Of a stretch of DNA of 64,000 nt, positions 43,688-51,743 are shown in pieces. Below the pieces are notes generated by a model. It saw only the letters and a program-made list of their open reading frames with translations. It was not told the origin of the DNA and did no database searches. Origin of the DNA: Fidelibacterota bacterium (GTDB taxonomy: Bacteria; Fidelibacterota; Marinisomatia; SCGC-AAA003-L08; TS1B11); contig CP070638.1 in NCBI GenBank assembly GCA_020354025.1, forward strand, positions 2,840,578 through 2,904,577, given 5' to 3'. Made by a program: the position numbers and the translations under genes. Numbering within the stretch: the stretch's first letter is position 1; the number at the start of each line of letters is the position of its first letter.

Positions 43688-45739
43688 ATGAGCACAATTA
43701 TGCGTTCGAAGCCGATACTTCTGATACTGCTAACGGCAGTAACTCTCTGTCTGGCAAGAGACGGCCGCAACCTGGTTCCCAATCCGAGTTTCGAGCAAGC
43801 GACACTCTCCATACCGCCAATAAACTTCCAGCCCGCTCGTCCCGCCACCGAGGACGATCCGCCGGAGTACAAGGTCCTGATACCGGATGGCTGGAAGATC
43901 GTCAGCGCCTATTCCCGGGGTTATATGCCAGCAGAGCAGGGCTGGGGCGTGGCTGATAAGGCACACAGCGGTAAACGCAGCATCTTTCTATCTGATGCAC
44001 CGGCCTTTCCCGCCTGGTATTCGGAGGATTTTGCCATAGAGCCTGACAAGGCTTATCTAGCGGAGGCCTTCATCGAGCCCGTCAGTATGCGCTACCACGA
44101 TTATGTCAGGATCATATTTTCTATCCTGGACGCTGAGGGTAAATGTCTCGGATACGAGCAGATCGTATCGGCGCGGGTGGAGACCAGGAATATCCGGTCT
44201 TCGGATTACGGAGTTATGGAATGGCGTCACAAACAGGTCTATATCCGCCCTCGCGAGGGGCAGGCCGGAATGCGGATAATTATCCGGCTGGCTGGCAGTG
44301 GGACCGCCCACATCGATGATATTTCCGTCAAAGCTCTAAGCCGCAAGGAGGCTGCCGCGCTGGAACCACCCTTCCGGCAGGAAACGCCGGTATTGGCAAC
44401 CGTGAAGCAACAGCCGAGGTTGGAAGAAACCGGGTTCTATCGGGTGGAGGAGGTTGACGGCGTATGGTGGCTGGTCGATCCAGAAGGCCGCCTGACCTGG
44501 AGTATCGGCGTGCAGAGCATGGGAAACATATTGTGGGAAAACCCACCGCTTAGCAAGTATATCGAAGAAAAGTACGGAGGGGACCAGTCTCAATATCTGG
44601 AGGATCAGATCCCGCGGCTTCGGAACTGGAACTTCACCACTTCGGGTTCCTGGTCAGGACCAGCCTTCTGGAGTCTGAACACCCGGCTGACTGCGCGTAG
44701 GGAGGAACCCTTTCCCTCTTTCCATTTCATCGGCTTTACCACGGTTGGTGACCAGGAATACAGTGTGCGCAACCGCGAGGGGATTGTGAACGACTTCGGC
44801 GAGCACGCCATGGCTGATCCGTTCAATCCCCAGTGGCGCGCCCGAGCTGAGGATAAGGTACGGGAGATAACCTCGCTATATGAGAATATCCCCTGGCTGG
44901 TGGGCTATTTCGTAGACAATGAAATCAATATGAGGAACCTAACCAGCTATCTGCATTCCACCTACTGCCGGCAGGAACTGGTCAAGTGGCTGGAGGAGCG
45001 CTATGAGGGAAAAATCGGCGAACTCAATAAGAAATGGTCGACCCGCAAGAAGAAGTACAGGTATGCCGATTTTGACCAGATTGGGGCGGATATTCCAGAC
45101 CGGGACCCTTCGCCAAGTGTCGAGAGGGACCTGCGCGCTTTCATCCGTCACGTCATGAAGACCTATATCGATTTCACTGTGGATGTCATCCGTAAATATG
45201 ATCCCGACCATCTTATCGTCAGCAACCGTTTTGCTCTGGGTACCAGGACCAGGGCAGTGGAAGAGGTCGACGATTTCATTGACCTCTTTGGCCGGTATGA
45301 TATAGTGTGTACCAACTTATATGCACAATCAGGCGGATCGTACACACCGGACCAGATGGCACTGCTGGATTATCTGCATGAAAAAACGGGACGGCCGCTG
45401 CTGATCGGTGAGTTCTCCTTCCACGCTAACGAATCGAACATCCCCCTAGACCGCTGGGGGGAAAAGATCGTAGCGACGATGAAGGAACGGGGTGAAGCAT
45501 ATGAGCGTACGATGATGTCATGGTCGCATCTGCCCTACATGGTAGGGGCCCATTTTTATAAGTGGTGCAATGGCTACGGACCTGTCGGGCGATACCGTGG
45601 ACGTAACGCAGGCATCGTGAACGACCAGAACCAGCCTTACCAGCCCTTTGTTGATATGGTAACCGAGACCAATTACCGGGTGCTTCACGCCCGGCGTCCG
45701 GCTGGCGGCAGCGTGAAGGATTTTAAATATCTCAAGTAG
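43688..45739 (+). CDS. Secreted clan GH-A glycosidase with N-terminal CBM-like domain, beta-agarase-like
   Basis: This is an exported enzyme of about 683 residues. I place the start at ATG 43688, where GGAGG is seven bases upstream and a clean signal peptide follows (ILLILLTAVTLCLARDG). Upstream in-frame codons would put a charged stretch before the leader. Residues about 22-215 resemble a CBM4/9 jelly roll (NLVPNPSFEQ, AHSGKRSIFLSD, HIDDISVKAL). Then comes a TIM barrel with VDPEGRLTWSIGVQSMG and RLRNWNFTTSGSW, a style seen in beta-agarases and GH42/GH50-like proteins. Glu412 in VDNEINM is the likely acid/base and Glu575 in IGEFSF the likely nucleophile. The exact family and substrate are uncertain; a beta-galactan or similar is possible. 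Confidence 0.83.
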   Translation: MSTIMRSKPILLILLTAVTLCLARDGRNLVPNPSFEQATLSIPPINFQPARPATEDDPPEYKVLIPDGWKIVSAYSRGYMPAEQGWGVADKAHSGKRSIFLSDAPAFPAWYSEDFAIEPDKAYLAEAFIEPVSMRYHDYVRIIFSILDAEGKCLGYEQIVSARVETRNIRSSDYGVMEWRHKQVYIRPREGQAGMRIIIRLAGSGTAHIDDISVKALSRKEAAALEPPFRQETPVLATVKQQPRLEETGFYRVEEVDGVWWLVDPEGRLTWSIGVQSMGNILWENPPLSKYIEEKYGGDQSQYLEDQIPRLRNWNFTTSGSWSGPAFWSLNTRLTARREEPFPSFHFIGFTTVGDQEYSVRNREGIVNDFGEHAMADPFNPQWRARAEDKVREITSLYENIPWLVGYFVDNEINMRNLTSYLHSTYCRQELVKWLEERYEGKIGELNKKWSTRKKKYRYADFDQIGADIPDRDPSPSVERDLRAFIRHVMKTYIDFTVDVIRKYDPDHLIVSNRFALGTRTRAVEEVDDFIDLFGRYDIVCTNLYAQSGGSYTPDQMALLDYLHEKTGRPLLIGEFSFHANESNIPLDRWGEKIVATMKERGEAYERTMMSWSHLPYMVGAHFYKWCNGYGPVGRYRGRNAGIVNDQNQPYQPFVDMVTETNYRVLHARRPAGGSVKDFKYLK

Positions 45740-45831
45740 AACGAAGCTCGGCAAAAGAGGTTTTGCTGTTGCCTTGAACTAAACCTAATCTCGAGAATGG
45801 AAGTATTACACTAAAAATACAAGGAATAAGA

Positions 45832-47577
45832 ATGGCGGAAGCAAAAGAAAAATGGGTGGATGATCTTCTAGGGAAGATGAACCTGGAGCAGAAGGTCGGC
45901 CAGATGATGGTGTTCGGTTTCGCCGGACCGATCATCACGCCGGATACAGTTGAATTAATCCAGAAATATCATGTGGGTGGACTGCGGATCTGCCTGAAGT
46001 TCCGAACCCAGACCCTGCTCCACGATCTGAAACCCGGTAGCAAGCCTAATGAAAACATACTACGGTCGCTGGAATATCCGCGGGGACAGAATCGCGACTT
46101 CGCTGACCCCAAACAGTGCGTGGCCTGCACACCGGAGCAGTATGCCGCCGTGCTGAACAGGCTGCGGGACTACGCCCTGGACCGGGATCTGAGCATTCCC
46201 CTGCACTTCACCATCGACCAGGAGGGCAACGGCTCGGACGATCTGATCAACGGCCAGCGGCTGTTCCCCCATCCCATGGGCCTGGCGGCTTCGGGCGAAC
46301 CCAAACTGGCCTATCGAGTAGCGATGGCTATCGGCAAGCAGGCTCGGGCCCTGGGCGCAAACATGATCCATTCACCGGTTCTGGACGTAAACACCAACCC
46401 ACAAAATCCGGAGATCGGCACCCGAGCTTATTCCGACAAGGTTGATGTGGTCATCAAGTACGCACTTCAGACTCTGCGGGGTTTTAAGGAAACCGGTCTG
46501 ATAGCCACCGGGAAGCACTTTCCAGGCCGCGGCGAATCGGTCGCCGACGCTCACTGGGACCTACCCTCGGTCAATCTCGATCTACAAACCCTTCAGAACG
46601 AGCACATCGCGCCCTATCGAGAGCTGATCCCGGCTGGCCTACCGGCGGTCATGACCGCGCACTGCTGCTATCCCGCGTTGGGCGTTACCGATATCCCCAG
46701 CTCCACATCTGAAAGAGTGATTCGGGGCTTGCTGCGGGAAGAGTTGGGATTTACCGGCGTTGTCACCACGGATAACATGATGATGGGAGGTATTCTGCAG
46801 CGGCTGGAGATCAGGGAGGCGATCGTGCGGACCATCGAGGCGGGTAACGACCTGATACTGTACCGGGATGAGAGCCCCCAGCGAATCAGGATCCTTGAGA
46901 CCGTACTCGATGCGGTCAGGAGCGGGAGGATCCCCGAATCCCAGATCGATGAGTCGGTCATCCGCATTCTGGGTCTGCGATGGGACATGGGTCTGGCCGA
47001 GAACGGCGGCAAGGTCGATCCGGCTAGTGCGGCCCTGCCGATCAATGATCCTTTTGTTATCGAGACCGCGCAAGAGGCGGCAGATAAGTCCATCCTGCTG
47101 CTACGGGACGACGCCGGCCTGCTACCACTCAAGCCTAAACAGAACATCCTGTTGGTGGAGCAGGTGTTCTCCAGTCATCAGATGGCTAATAACATGTCGT
47201 GTCATCCTGGCATGTTGTGGGAGGAGATGTGCCGCGAGTCATCGAATGTGGGATCGGTAGAGATACCCCTCACTCCCTCCGAGCACGACCGAGAGCGGAT
47301 TATGCGGCGGCTCAGTGAAGCGGAGGTAGTCGTTACCACCAATTATTATTACCACAAGGCAGCGGCCGTAATGACTGATTTAGTTCGGGATATCCACCAG
47401 AGCGGCAAGCCAGTGATTGTGGTCTCCAATAATCCCTTCGAGCGGGCCGCCCCCGTCGATTTCCCGACGGTTCTGGTCGTATTCACCGCTGGCGGCCGCG
47501 AGAACCTGAGGGCAGCGGTGCAAGTACTGTACGGGAAGCTGAAGCCCACGGCCAAGGTCCCCGCCCGTCTCAGCTGA
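45832..47577 (+). CDS. Glycoside hydrolase family 3, NagZ-like beta-N-acetylhexosaminidase type
   Basis: This 581-residue enzyme has no signal peptide, so it is probably cytoplasmic. The GH3 barrel begins with LLGKMNLEQKVGQMMVFGF. GKHFPGRGESVADAHWDLP includes Lys228-His229 and the Asp239-Ala-His241 pair, the mobile catalytic dyad that marks NagZ-type GH3 enzymes. Asp314 in TTDNMMMGG is the predicted nucleophile. A second alpha/beta domain follows from about residue 400 (ILLLRDDAGLLPLKPKQNI). Substrates should therefore carry an N-acetylhexosamine or another beta-sugar cleaved by this dyad mechanism. AAGGAA lies seven bases before the ATG. It closes the 36-47 kb module and suggests that oligosaccharides are finished inside the cell. 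Confidence 0.9.
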   Translation: MAEAKEKWVDDLLGKMNLEQKVGQMMVFGFAGPIITPDTVELIQKYHVGGLRICLKFRTQTLLHDLKPGSKPNENILRSLEYPRGQNRDFADPKQCVACTPEQYAAVLNRLRDYALDRDLSIPLHFTIDQEGNGSDDLINGQRLFPHPMGLAASGEPKLAYRVAMAIGKQARALGANMIHSPVLDVNTNPQNPEIGTRAYSDKVDVVIKYALQTLRGFKETGLIATGKHFPGRGESVADAHWDLPSVNLDLQTLQNEHIAPYRELIPAGLPAVMTAHCCYPALGVTDIPSSTSERVIRGLLREELGFTGVVTTDNMMMGGILQRLEIREAIVRTIEAGNDLILYRDESPQRIRILETVLDAVRSGRIPESQIDESVIRILGLRWDMGLAENGGKVDPASAALPINDPFVIETAQEAADKSILLLRDDAGLLPLKPKQNILLVEQVFSSHQMANNMSCHPGMLWEEMCRESSNVGSVEIPLTPSEHDRERIMRRLSEAEVVVTTNYYYHKAAAVMTDLVRDIHQSGKPVIVVSNNPFERAAPVDFPTVLVVFTAGGRENLRAAVQVLYGKLKPTAKVPARLS

Positions 47578-47734
47578 CAGAGCGTCGTGCAGCCCTCAAG
47601 ATCCCTTCACAGCGCGTTTTCCAGCTAGCAGCCTGGTGTCACGAGGCAAGCGATATTGTCTCCGGCTGGGACATTGCGACCGCTGGCTCTTCTACTATTA
47701 AACTACGAATAATCACTCGATCCGCTTGCGTTCA

Positions 47735-47754
47735 CTTTTTCACTCGTGAAAAAG
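47735..47754. promoter_or_regulatory. 20-bp palindrome upstream of the GH78 gene
   Basis: CTTTTTCAC and GTGAAAAAG form an exact inverted repeat of nine base pairs separated by TC. The spacer is too short for a good RNA hairpin and no T-run follows, so it fits a dimeric regulator binding site better than a terminator. It lies about 110 bases before the GH78 ATG and 157 bases after the GH3 stop. Which regulator would bind is unknown. Confidence 0.55.
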
Positions 47755-47790
47755 GAGTGCATTGCTAATTACTCCACTTTACATTTGGCT

Positions 47791-47808
47791 CTCTCGATTT
47801 CCCGAGAG
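47791..47808. promoter_or_regulatory. Short stem-loop in the GH78 leader region
   Basis: CTCTCG at 47791-47796 pairs exactly with CGAGAG at 47803-47808 around a six-base loop. It sits between the 20-bp palindrome and the start codon at 47867. It could lie in the transcript leader or be a second binding site. No function can be assigned. Confidence 0.35.
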
Positions 47809-47866
47809 TGATTCTCGGAGGTCTTATATTTCTTCAGTTCTATAATTGAAGCGAAGGGAGAAACAA

Positions 47867-50299
47867 ATGGCGGCAAATCCTCATTCGTTAAGAAGATCTA
47901 AATGGCATAGCCATATAATCCTGTTTCTTCTGCTTGCCGGGTGTATCCCCTCAACTACACTGACGCAATCATCCGCACCAACAGTAAATCCGGAGGTTAT
48001 AAGTAATGTTTGGAAAGCAAAATGGATTTCACATCCCACAGCTAAACCAGAAGAATTTGGCGTTTTCCATTTCCGCAAAACTATTAACCTCAAGGCAAAG
48101 CCAGCATCTTTCGTCATCAATGTTTCTGCTGACAACCGATATCGCTTGTTCGTGAACGGTCAATCGGTCTGCACGGGACCGGCCCGGGGGGATCTGGAGC
48201 ATTGGCGCTTCGAGACGGTGGATATCGCCCCCTACCTGAAGAAAGGAAAGAACGTACTGGCGGCGGTGGTATGGAACTTCGCTGAGCATCGTCCCGTAGC
48301 CCAGGTCAGCTTCGGCACGGCATTTCTGCTACAGGGGAATACCGACAAGGAGGAGATAGTCAATACCAATAGCAGCTGGAAGGTCATTCGAAACGAGGCT
48401 TACACCCCCATCCCTGTTGACCGTGCAGCCCTTGGCTGGGTATACATCGTTGTAGGACCAGGTGAGAAGGTGGATGCCAGCCGTTATCCCTGGGCTTGGC
48501 ATAAGAGTGATTATAACGACAGCGATTGGCTGAAGGCCAGGGATTGGCAGCCAGCTCTCCCCCGCTGGGGGCACCATCGCGATATATACAGAGCCTGGAA
48601 ACTAGTGCCCCGGGAAATCCCGCCCATGGAGGAGACGGTCAAGCGTATCCCGAAAGTCGCCCGGGCTGAGGGAATCGAAACTGAGGGGGGTTTCCTCACC
48701 GGGGAAAAGCCTCTGGTGGTGCCCCCGCATACCAAGGCTAGCCTGCTGCTGGACCAGACTCAGCTCACGACTGCCTATCCAGTGCTGGTGATCAGCGGTG
48801 GCCAGGGAGCCCGGATCACCTTGACTTATGCCGAAGCCCTTATCGACTCGAATGATAAAAAAGGGAACCGGGATGAGATCGCGGGCAAACGCATCCGCGG
48901 CTACGTCGACATTTTTTTACCCGACGGGGGGCGGACTCGAAAGTGGCAGTCGCTGTGGTTCCGCACTTACCGCTACCTCCAGCTAGATATCGAAACCACG
49001 GATCAGCCGCTGACGATCCAGGACTTCCATGGAATTTTCACGGCATATCCCTTTCTGGAAAAGGCTTCCTTTGTCAGCAGCGATCCATCCCTGAAGACTA
49101 TCTGGGATGTGGGCTGGCGGACGGCACGCCTTTGTGCCGGAGAAACTTACTTTGATTGTCCCTATTACGAGCAGCTGCAATATGTTGGAGATACCCGTAT
49201 CCAGGCCATCATTTCCTTGTACATGTCCGGTGATGACCGCCTGATGCGCCAGGCGATCGAAGCCTTTAACGACTCCCGCATTCCCGAAGGCCTTACCGCC
49301 AGTCGTTATCCGGAATACGATTCCCAGTACATCCCGCCCTATTCCCTTTTCTGGATCGCTATGGTGTACGATTATTGGCTTTACCGCGATGATCCTACTT
49401 TTGTGAAGAAGTTCCTCACCGGCGTTCGCGGAGTAGTGGAATGGTATGAGGGGTACATCGCCGAAAACGGTATGCTGGGCCCCATGCCCTGGTGGAACTT
49501 CGTGGATTGGTCCTTTCAAGGGGGTTCCTATCTACAGGGTGTACCGCCGGGTGCCGATGACGGCTATTCATCCATTATCACTCTGCAGTATATTTATGTA
49601 CTGAGCTACGCGGCGGAAATGGCCGAAGCCTTCGATCGCACCGAGGAAGCCGCTTATTATCGAAGACTCGGCCAGGAACTCAAGGAAGCAACTTACCGAT
49701 TGTGTTGGGACCAGGACCGGCAATTGATCGCCGATACGCCTGAGAGAGAGAATTTCAGCCAGCATGCCAATGTGATGGCCGTGTTAGTGGACATGATACC
49801 AGCCGACCAGCGGGTGAAAATTATGCGCCGGATTGATACCGACACGACACTGGTGCGATGCACCTTTTATTATCGATTTTACCTTGATCGGGCTATGCGT
49901 AAGGTGGGATTGGCCGATGAGTATGTAGACCGCCTGGGACCTTGGCGGGAGATGTTGGCCCTGGGTTTAACCACCTTCGCTGAGGAGCCAGATCCTACCC
50001 GCTCCGACTGCCATGCCTGGAGTTCAAGCCCTAACTATAATTTTCTAGCCACTGTCTGCGGTATTGAACCGGCAGAACCGGGTTTCAAGTCCGTTCGCAT
50101 TGCCCCTGCCCTGGGCTCGCTTACCTGGGTGGAGGGACAAATGCCCCATCCACTAGGCGATATCAAAGTCCGATTGCAGCGGAAAGGCAGAGAAGGCATA
50201 ATGGGAGAAATAACTCTACCGGCAAAACTCGCAGGGACATTTATATGGAAAGAGAAGGAGATACAGTTACGTTCCGGTGTACAGAAAATCAATTTTTAA
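47867..50299 (+). CDS. Glycoside hydrolase family 78 alpha-L-rhamnosidase, lipoprotein
   Basis: This is an exported enzyme of about 810 residues. I choose ATG 47867 because AAGGGAG is seven bases upstream; an in-frame TTG at 47846 is an alternative. The leader ends in a lipobox (LLLAGCIPS). The order matches GH78: N-terminal beta domains with KAKWISHP and ADNRYRLFVNGQSVCTGPAR, an (alpha/alpha)6 catalytic barrel, and a C-terminal beta domain. The catalytic segment FDCPYYEQLQYVGDTR has Glu435 as the likely general acid and ends in the GDTR loop. The enzyme should remove terminal alpha-L-rhamnose in the periplasm or at the surface. That fits pectin-like, ulvan-like or gum-like polymers. It begins a new transcription unit after a 289-base gap. 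Confidence 0.93.
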   Translation: MAANPHSLRRSKWHSHIILFLLLAGCIPSTTLTQSSAPTVNPEVISNVWKAKWISHPTAKPEEFGVFHFRKTINLKAKPASFVINVSADNRYRLFVNGQSVCTGPARGDLEHWRFETVDIAPYLKKGKNVLAAVVWNFAEHRPVAQVSFGTAFLLQGNTDKEEIVNTNSSWKVIRNEAYTPIPVDRAALGWVYIVVGPGEKVDASRYPWAWHKSDYNDSDWLKARDWQPALPRWGHHRDIYRAWKLVPREIPPMEETVKRIPKVARAEGIETEGGFLTGEKPLVVPPHTKASLLLDQTQLTTAYPVLVISGGQGARITLTYAEALIDSNDKKGNRDEIAGKRIRGYVDIFLPDGGRTRKWQSLWFRTYRYLQLDIETTDQPLTIQDFHGIFTAYPFLEKASFVSSDPSLKTIWDVGWRTARLCAGETYFDCPYYEQLQYVGDTRIQAIISLYMSGDDRLMRQAIEAFNDSRIPEGLTASRYPEYDSQYIPPYSLFWIAMVYDYWLYRDDPTFVKKFLTGVRGVVEWYEGYIAENGMLGPMPWWNFVDWSFQGGSYLQGVPPGADDGYSSIITLQYIYVLSYAAEMAEAFDRTEEAAYYRRLGQELKEATYRLCWDQDRQLIADTPERENFSQHANVMAVLVDMIPADQRVKIMRRIDTDTTLVRCTFYYRFYLDRAMRKVGLADEYVDRLGPWREMLALGLTTFAEEPDPTRSDCHAWSSSPNYNFLATVCGIEPAEPGFKSVRIAPALGSLTWVEGQMPHPLGDIKVRLQRKGREGIMGEITLPAKLAGTFIWKEKEIQLRSGVQKINF

Positions 50300-50381
50300 A
50301 TCAACAGCAGGCTTTTCGCACATTCGCACAATTGCCCCCTAAATCCTTTCGACAGCCCTAAGAACTGCCTGCCCTGTCGAA

Positions 50382-50413
50382 GGCGGGTGAATCCTCGCGG
50401 AGTTGCTCCCGCC
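50382..50413 (+). terminator. Possible terminator hairpin after GH78
   Basis: GGCGGG at 50382-50387 pairs with CCCGCC at 50408-50413 around a 20-base loop. A short T-run (GGATTTT) follows. It lies about 80 bases past the GH78 stop. The loop is large, so termination efficiency is doubtful. Confidence 0.35.
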
Positions 50414-50475
50414 GGATTTTGAGTGATGCCCGCCCCTGTTGAGAACTGAAATTGCGTATCCTCTCCGCATCGGGA

Positions 50476-50513
50476 AAACGACTTTTGTTTTGACTTTTCC
50501 CCAACCTCAGCAG
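50476..50513. repeat. Intergenic shared element, copy A
   Basis: AAACGACTTT, then TTTTGACTT, then TCAGCAG occur in the same order and nearly the same spacing here and at 61595-61631. About 32 of 38 positions agree, with one gap. Both copies lie in non-coding DNA downstream of glycosidase genes. It looks like a dispersed extragenic repeat or a conserved regulatory or RNA element. Confidence 0.6.
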
Positions 50514-50834
50514 CAACATCTCGATACAGTTTGGGTACGTAGGTATAGTGACCCAGACCTAAAAACACTAATTTAACAGTAGTATGAAGAGTGGGGGCAG
50601 GTCAGGTTCATCTATATATTATACCCTCCGGAAATCAAAGAGACACAAGTTGCTGCCTCAACGGCCAGGGAGAGACTGGTGGAAGCTGGGCGGGCTTATC
50701 AGTGTCGCTGATACCATTATCCGGGTGGACCTCGGGAGTTCGTAGCCAAAAATCGTAAATCTTGAGCAGGTTTTATCAATGCATTACCATAATTCTCATC
50801 ATGCCTGATTCCCCTTCAATGATTCGGAGGAAAC

Positions 50835-51743
50835 ATGTTTAACGATACTATTGTTTGTTGTTATCTATATTTCATTTCCAAGTATGGATATCCTCCGCCA
50901 GCAAAGGATACGCATGATTATCTTATTGAAGCGAAATCCCTAGGATTCACCAGTATCGAATTGGAGGGTATCCGCTCTGACCATCTACTGACCGTCTTTT
51001 CCCAACGACATTCCATCAGGGAGCAGCTCGACGAACTGGGATTATCCTGTCCCTATTTCTGTGTGGTTCTTCCTGGTTTGGCATCTTCCGATGAAAAAGA
51101 ACGGAATGAAAACCTGAGTTTGTTTGAGAAAGGATGCGATGTAGCCGCGGCATTGGGAGCCAAGGGTGTGTTGGATAATGGACCATTACCACCTTTTCAA
51201 TTCCCTGAGGATATCCCCATAGTCAGACATTATGATCAAGCAATTCTACGATCTGCTCACTACCCCAATGAACTGGTTTGGGACCGCTACTGGGCTGCTC
51301 TGATCGATACTTATCGTGCCGCGTGCGATCTGGCGGCCAGCCGAGACCTGACTTTCAGCTTGCACCCTTGTCTGGGGGTCTTGACGGCCACGACAGATGG
51401 ATACCTCTACTTCCATGACGCCGTCAGCCGGGATAACCTGCGATTCACCTTTGATACTGCCAATCTATTCGTGGTAAAGGAAAACCTGCCGCTGTCACTC
51501 CATCGACTTGCTGGCCTGGTTGATTTTATCCACTTATCGGATAACCGGGGGGACCGGATTGAGCATCTTCCCCCAGGGGAAGGGGCAATTGAATGGAAGG
51601 CTTTCTTTGAGGCCATTGAGGCCATTGGTTTTAAAGGCGATATCGGTTTGGATATCGGAGGGGAAGAATCGGGGATCGAGGATTTAGAGAGTGCATACCA
51701 ATCAACCGCCAGATGGCTGAAGCAACAATGGGAAACCCCATGA
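50835..51743 (+). CDS. Sugar phosphate isomerase/epimerase (xylose isomerase-like TIM barrel)
   Basis: This 302-residue cytoplasmic protein has an AP-endonuclease-2/xylose-isomerase-like fold. GFTSIELEGI, DLTFSLHPCLG, HLSDNRGDRIEHLPPGEG and GDIGLDIGGEES supply the acidic and histidine residues that normally bind a divalent metal. Such enzymes interconvert aldoses and ketoses or epimerise sugars and uronates. CGGAGGAAAC before the ATG is a good ribosome-binding site. Its TGA overlaps the ATG of the Nramp-like transporter, so the two proteins are made together and probably serve one substrate. The identity of that sugar is unknown. Confidence 0.87.
   Translation: MFNDTIVCCYLYFISKYGYPPPAKDTHDYLIEAKSLGFTSIELEGIRSDHLLTVFSQRHSIREQLDELGLSCPYFCVVLPGLASSDEKERNENLSLFEKGCDVAAALGAKGVLDNGPLPPFQFPEDIPIVRHYDQAILRSAHYPNELVWDRYWAALIDTYRAACDLAASRDLTFSLHPCLGVLTATTDGYLYFHDAVSRDNLRFTFDTANLFVVKENLPLSLHRLAGLVDFIHLSDNRGDRIEHLPPGEGAIEWKAFFEAIEAIGFKGDIGLDIGGEESGIEDLESAYQSTARWLKQQWETP

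Larger units (their letters stand above)
50300..50834. other. Intergenic region with stem-loop and shared element
   Basis: These 535 bases follow the GH78 gene. They contain a GC stem-loop at 50382-50413, an element at 50476-50513 that recurs near 61.6 kb, and a small TATCAG/CTGATA inverted repeat at 50697-50713. A minus-strand frame at 50296-50568 spans the shared element and shows no family signature. A forward stretch at 50600-50745 stays open without a good start and could be decayed coding sequence, but this is weak. The last 60 bases are AT-rich and should hold the promoter of the isomerase gene. Confidence 0.5.

Noticed and set aside
50296-50568. 90-codon minus-strand frame after GH78
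   Set aside because: It overlaps the shared intergenic element and a hairpin and shows no protein family signature. It is more likely non-coding repeat DNA.
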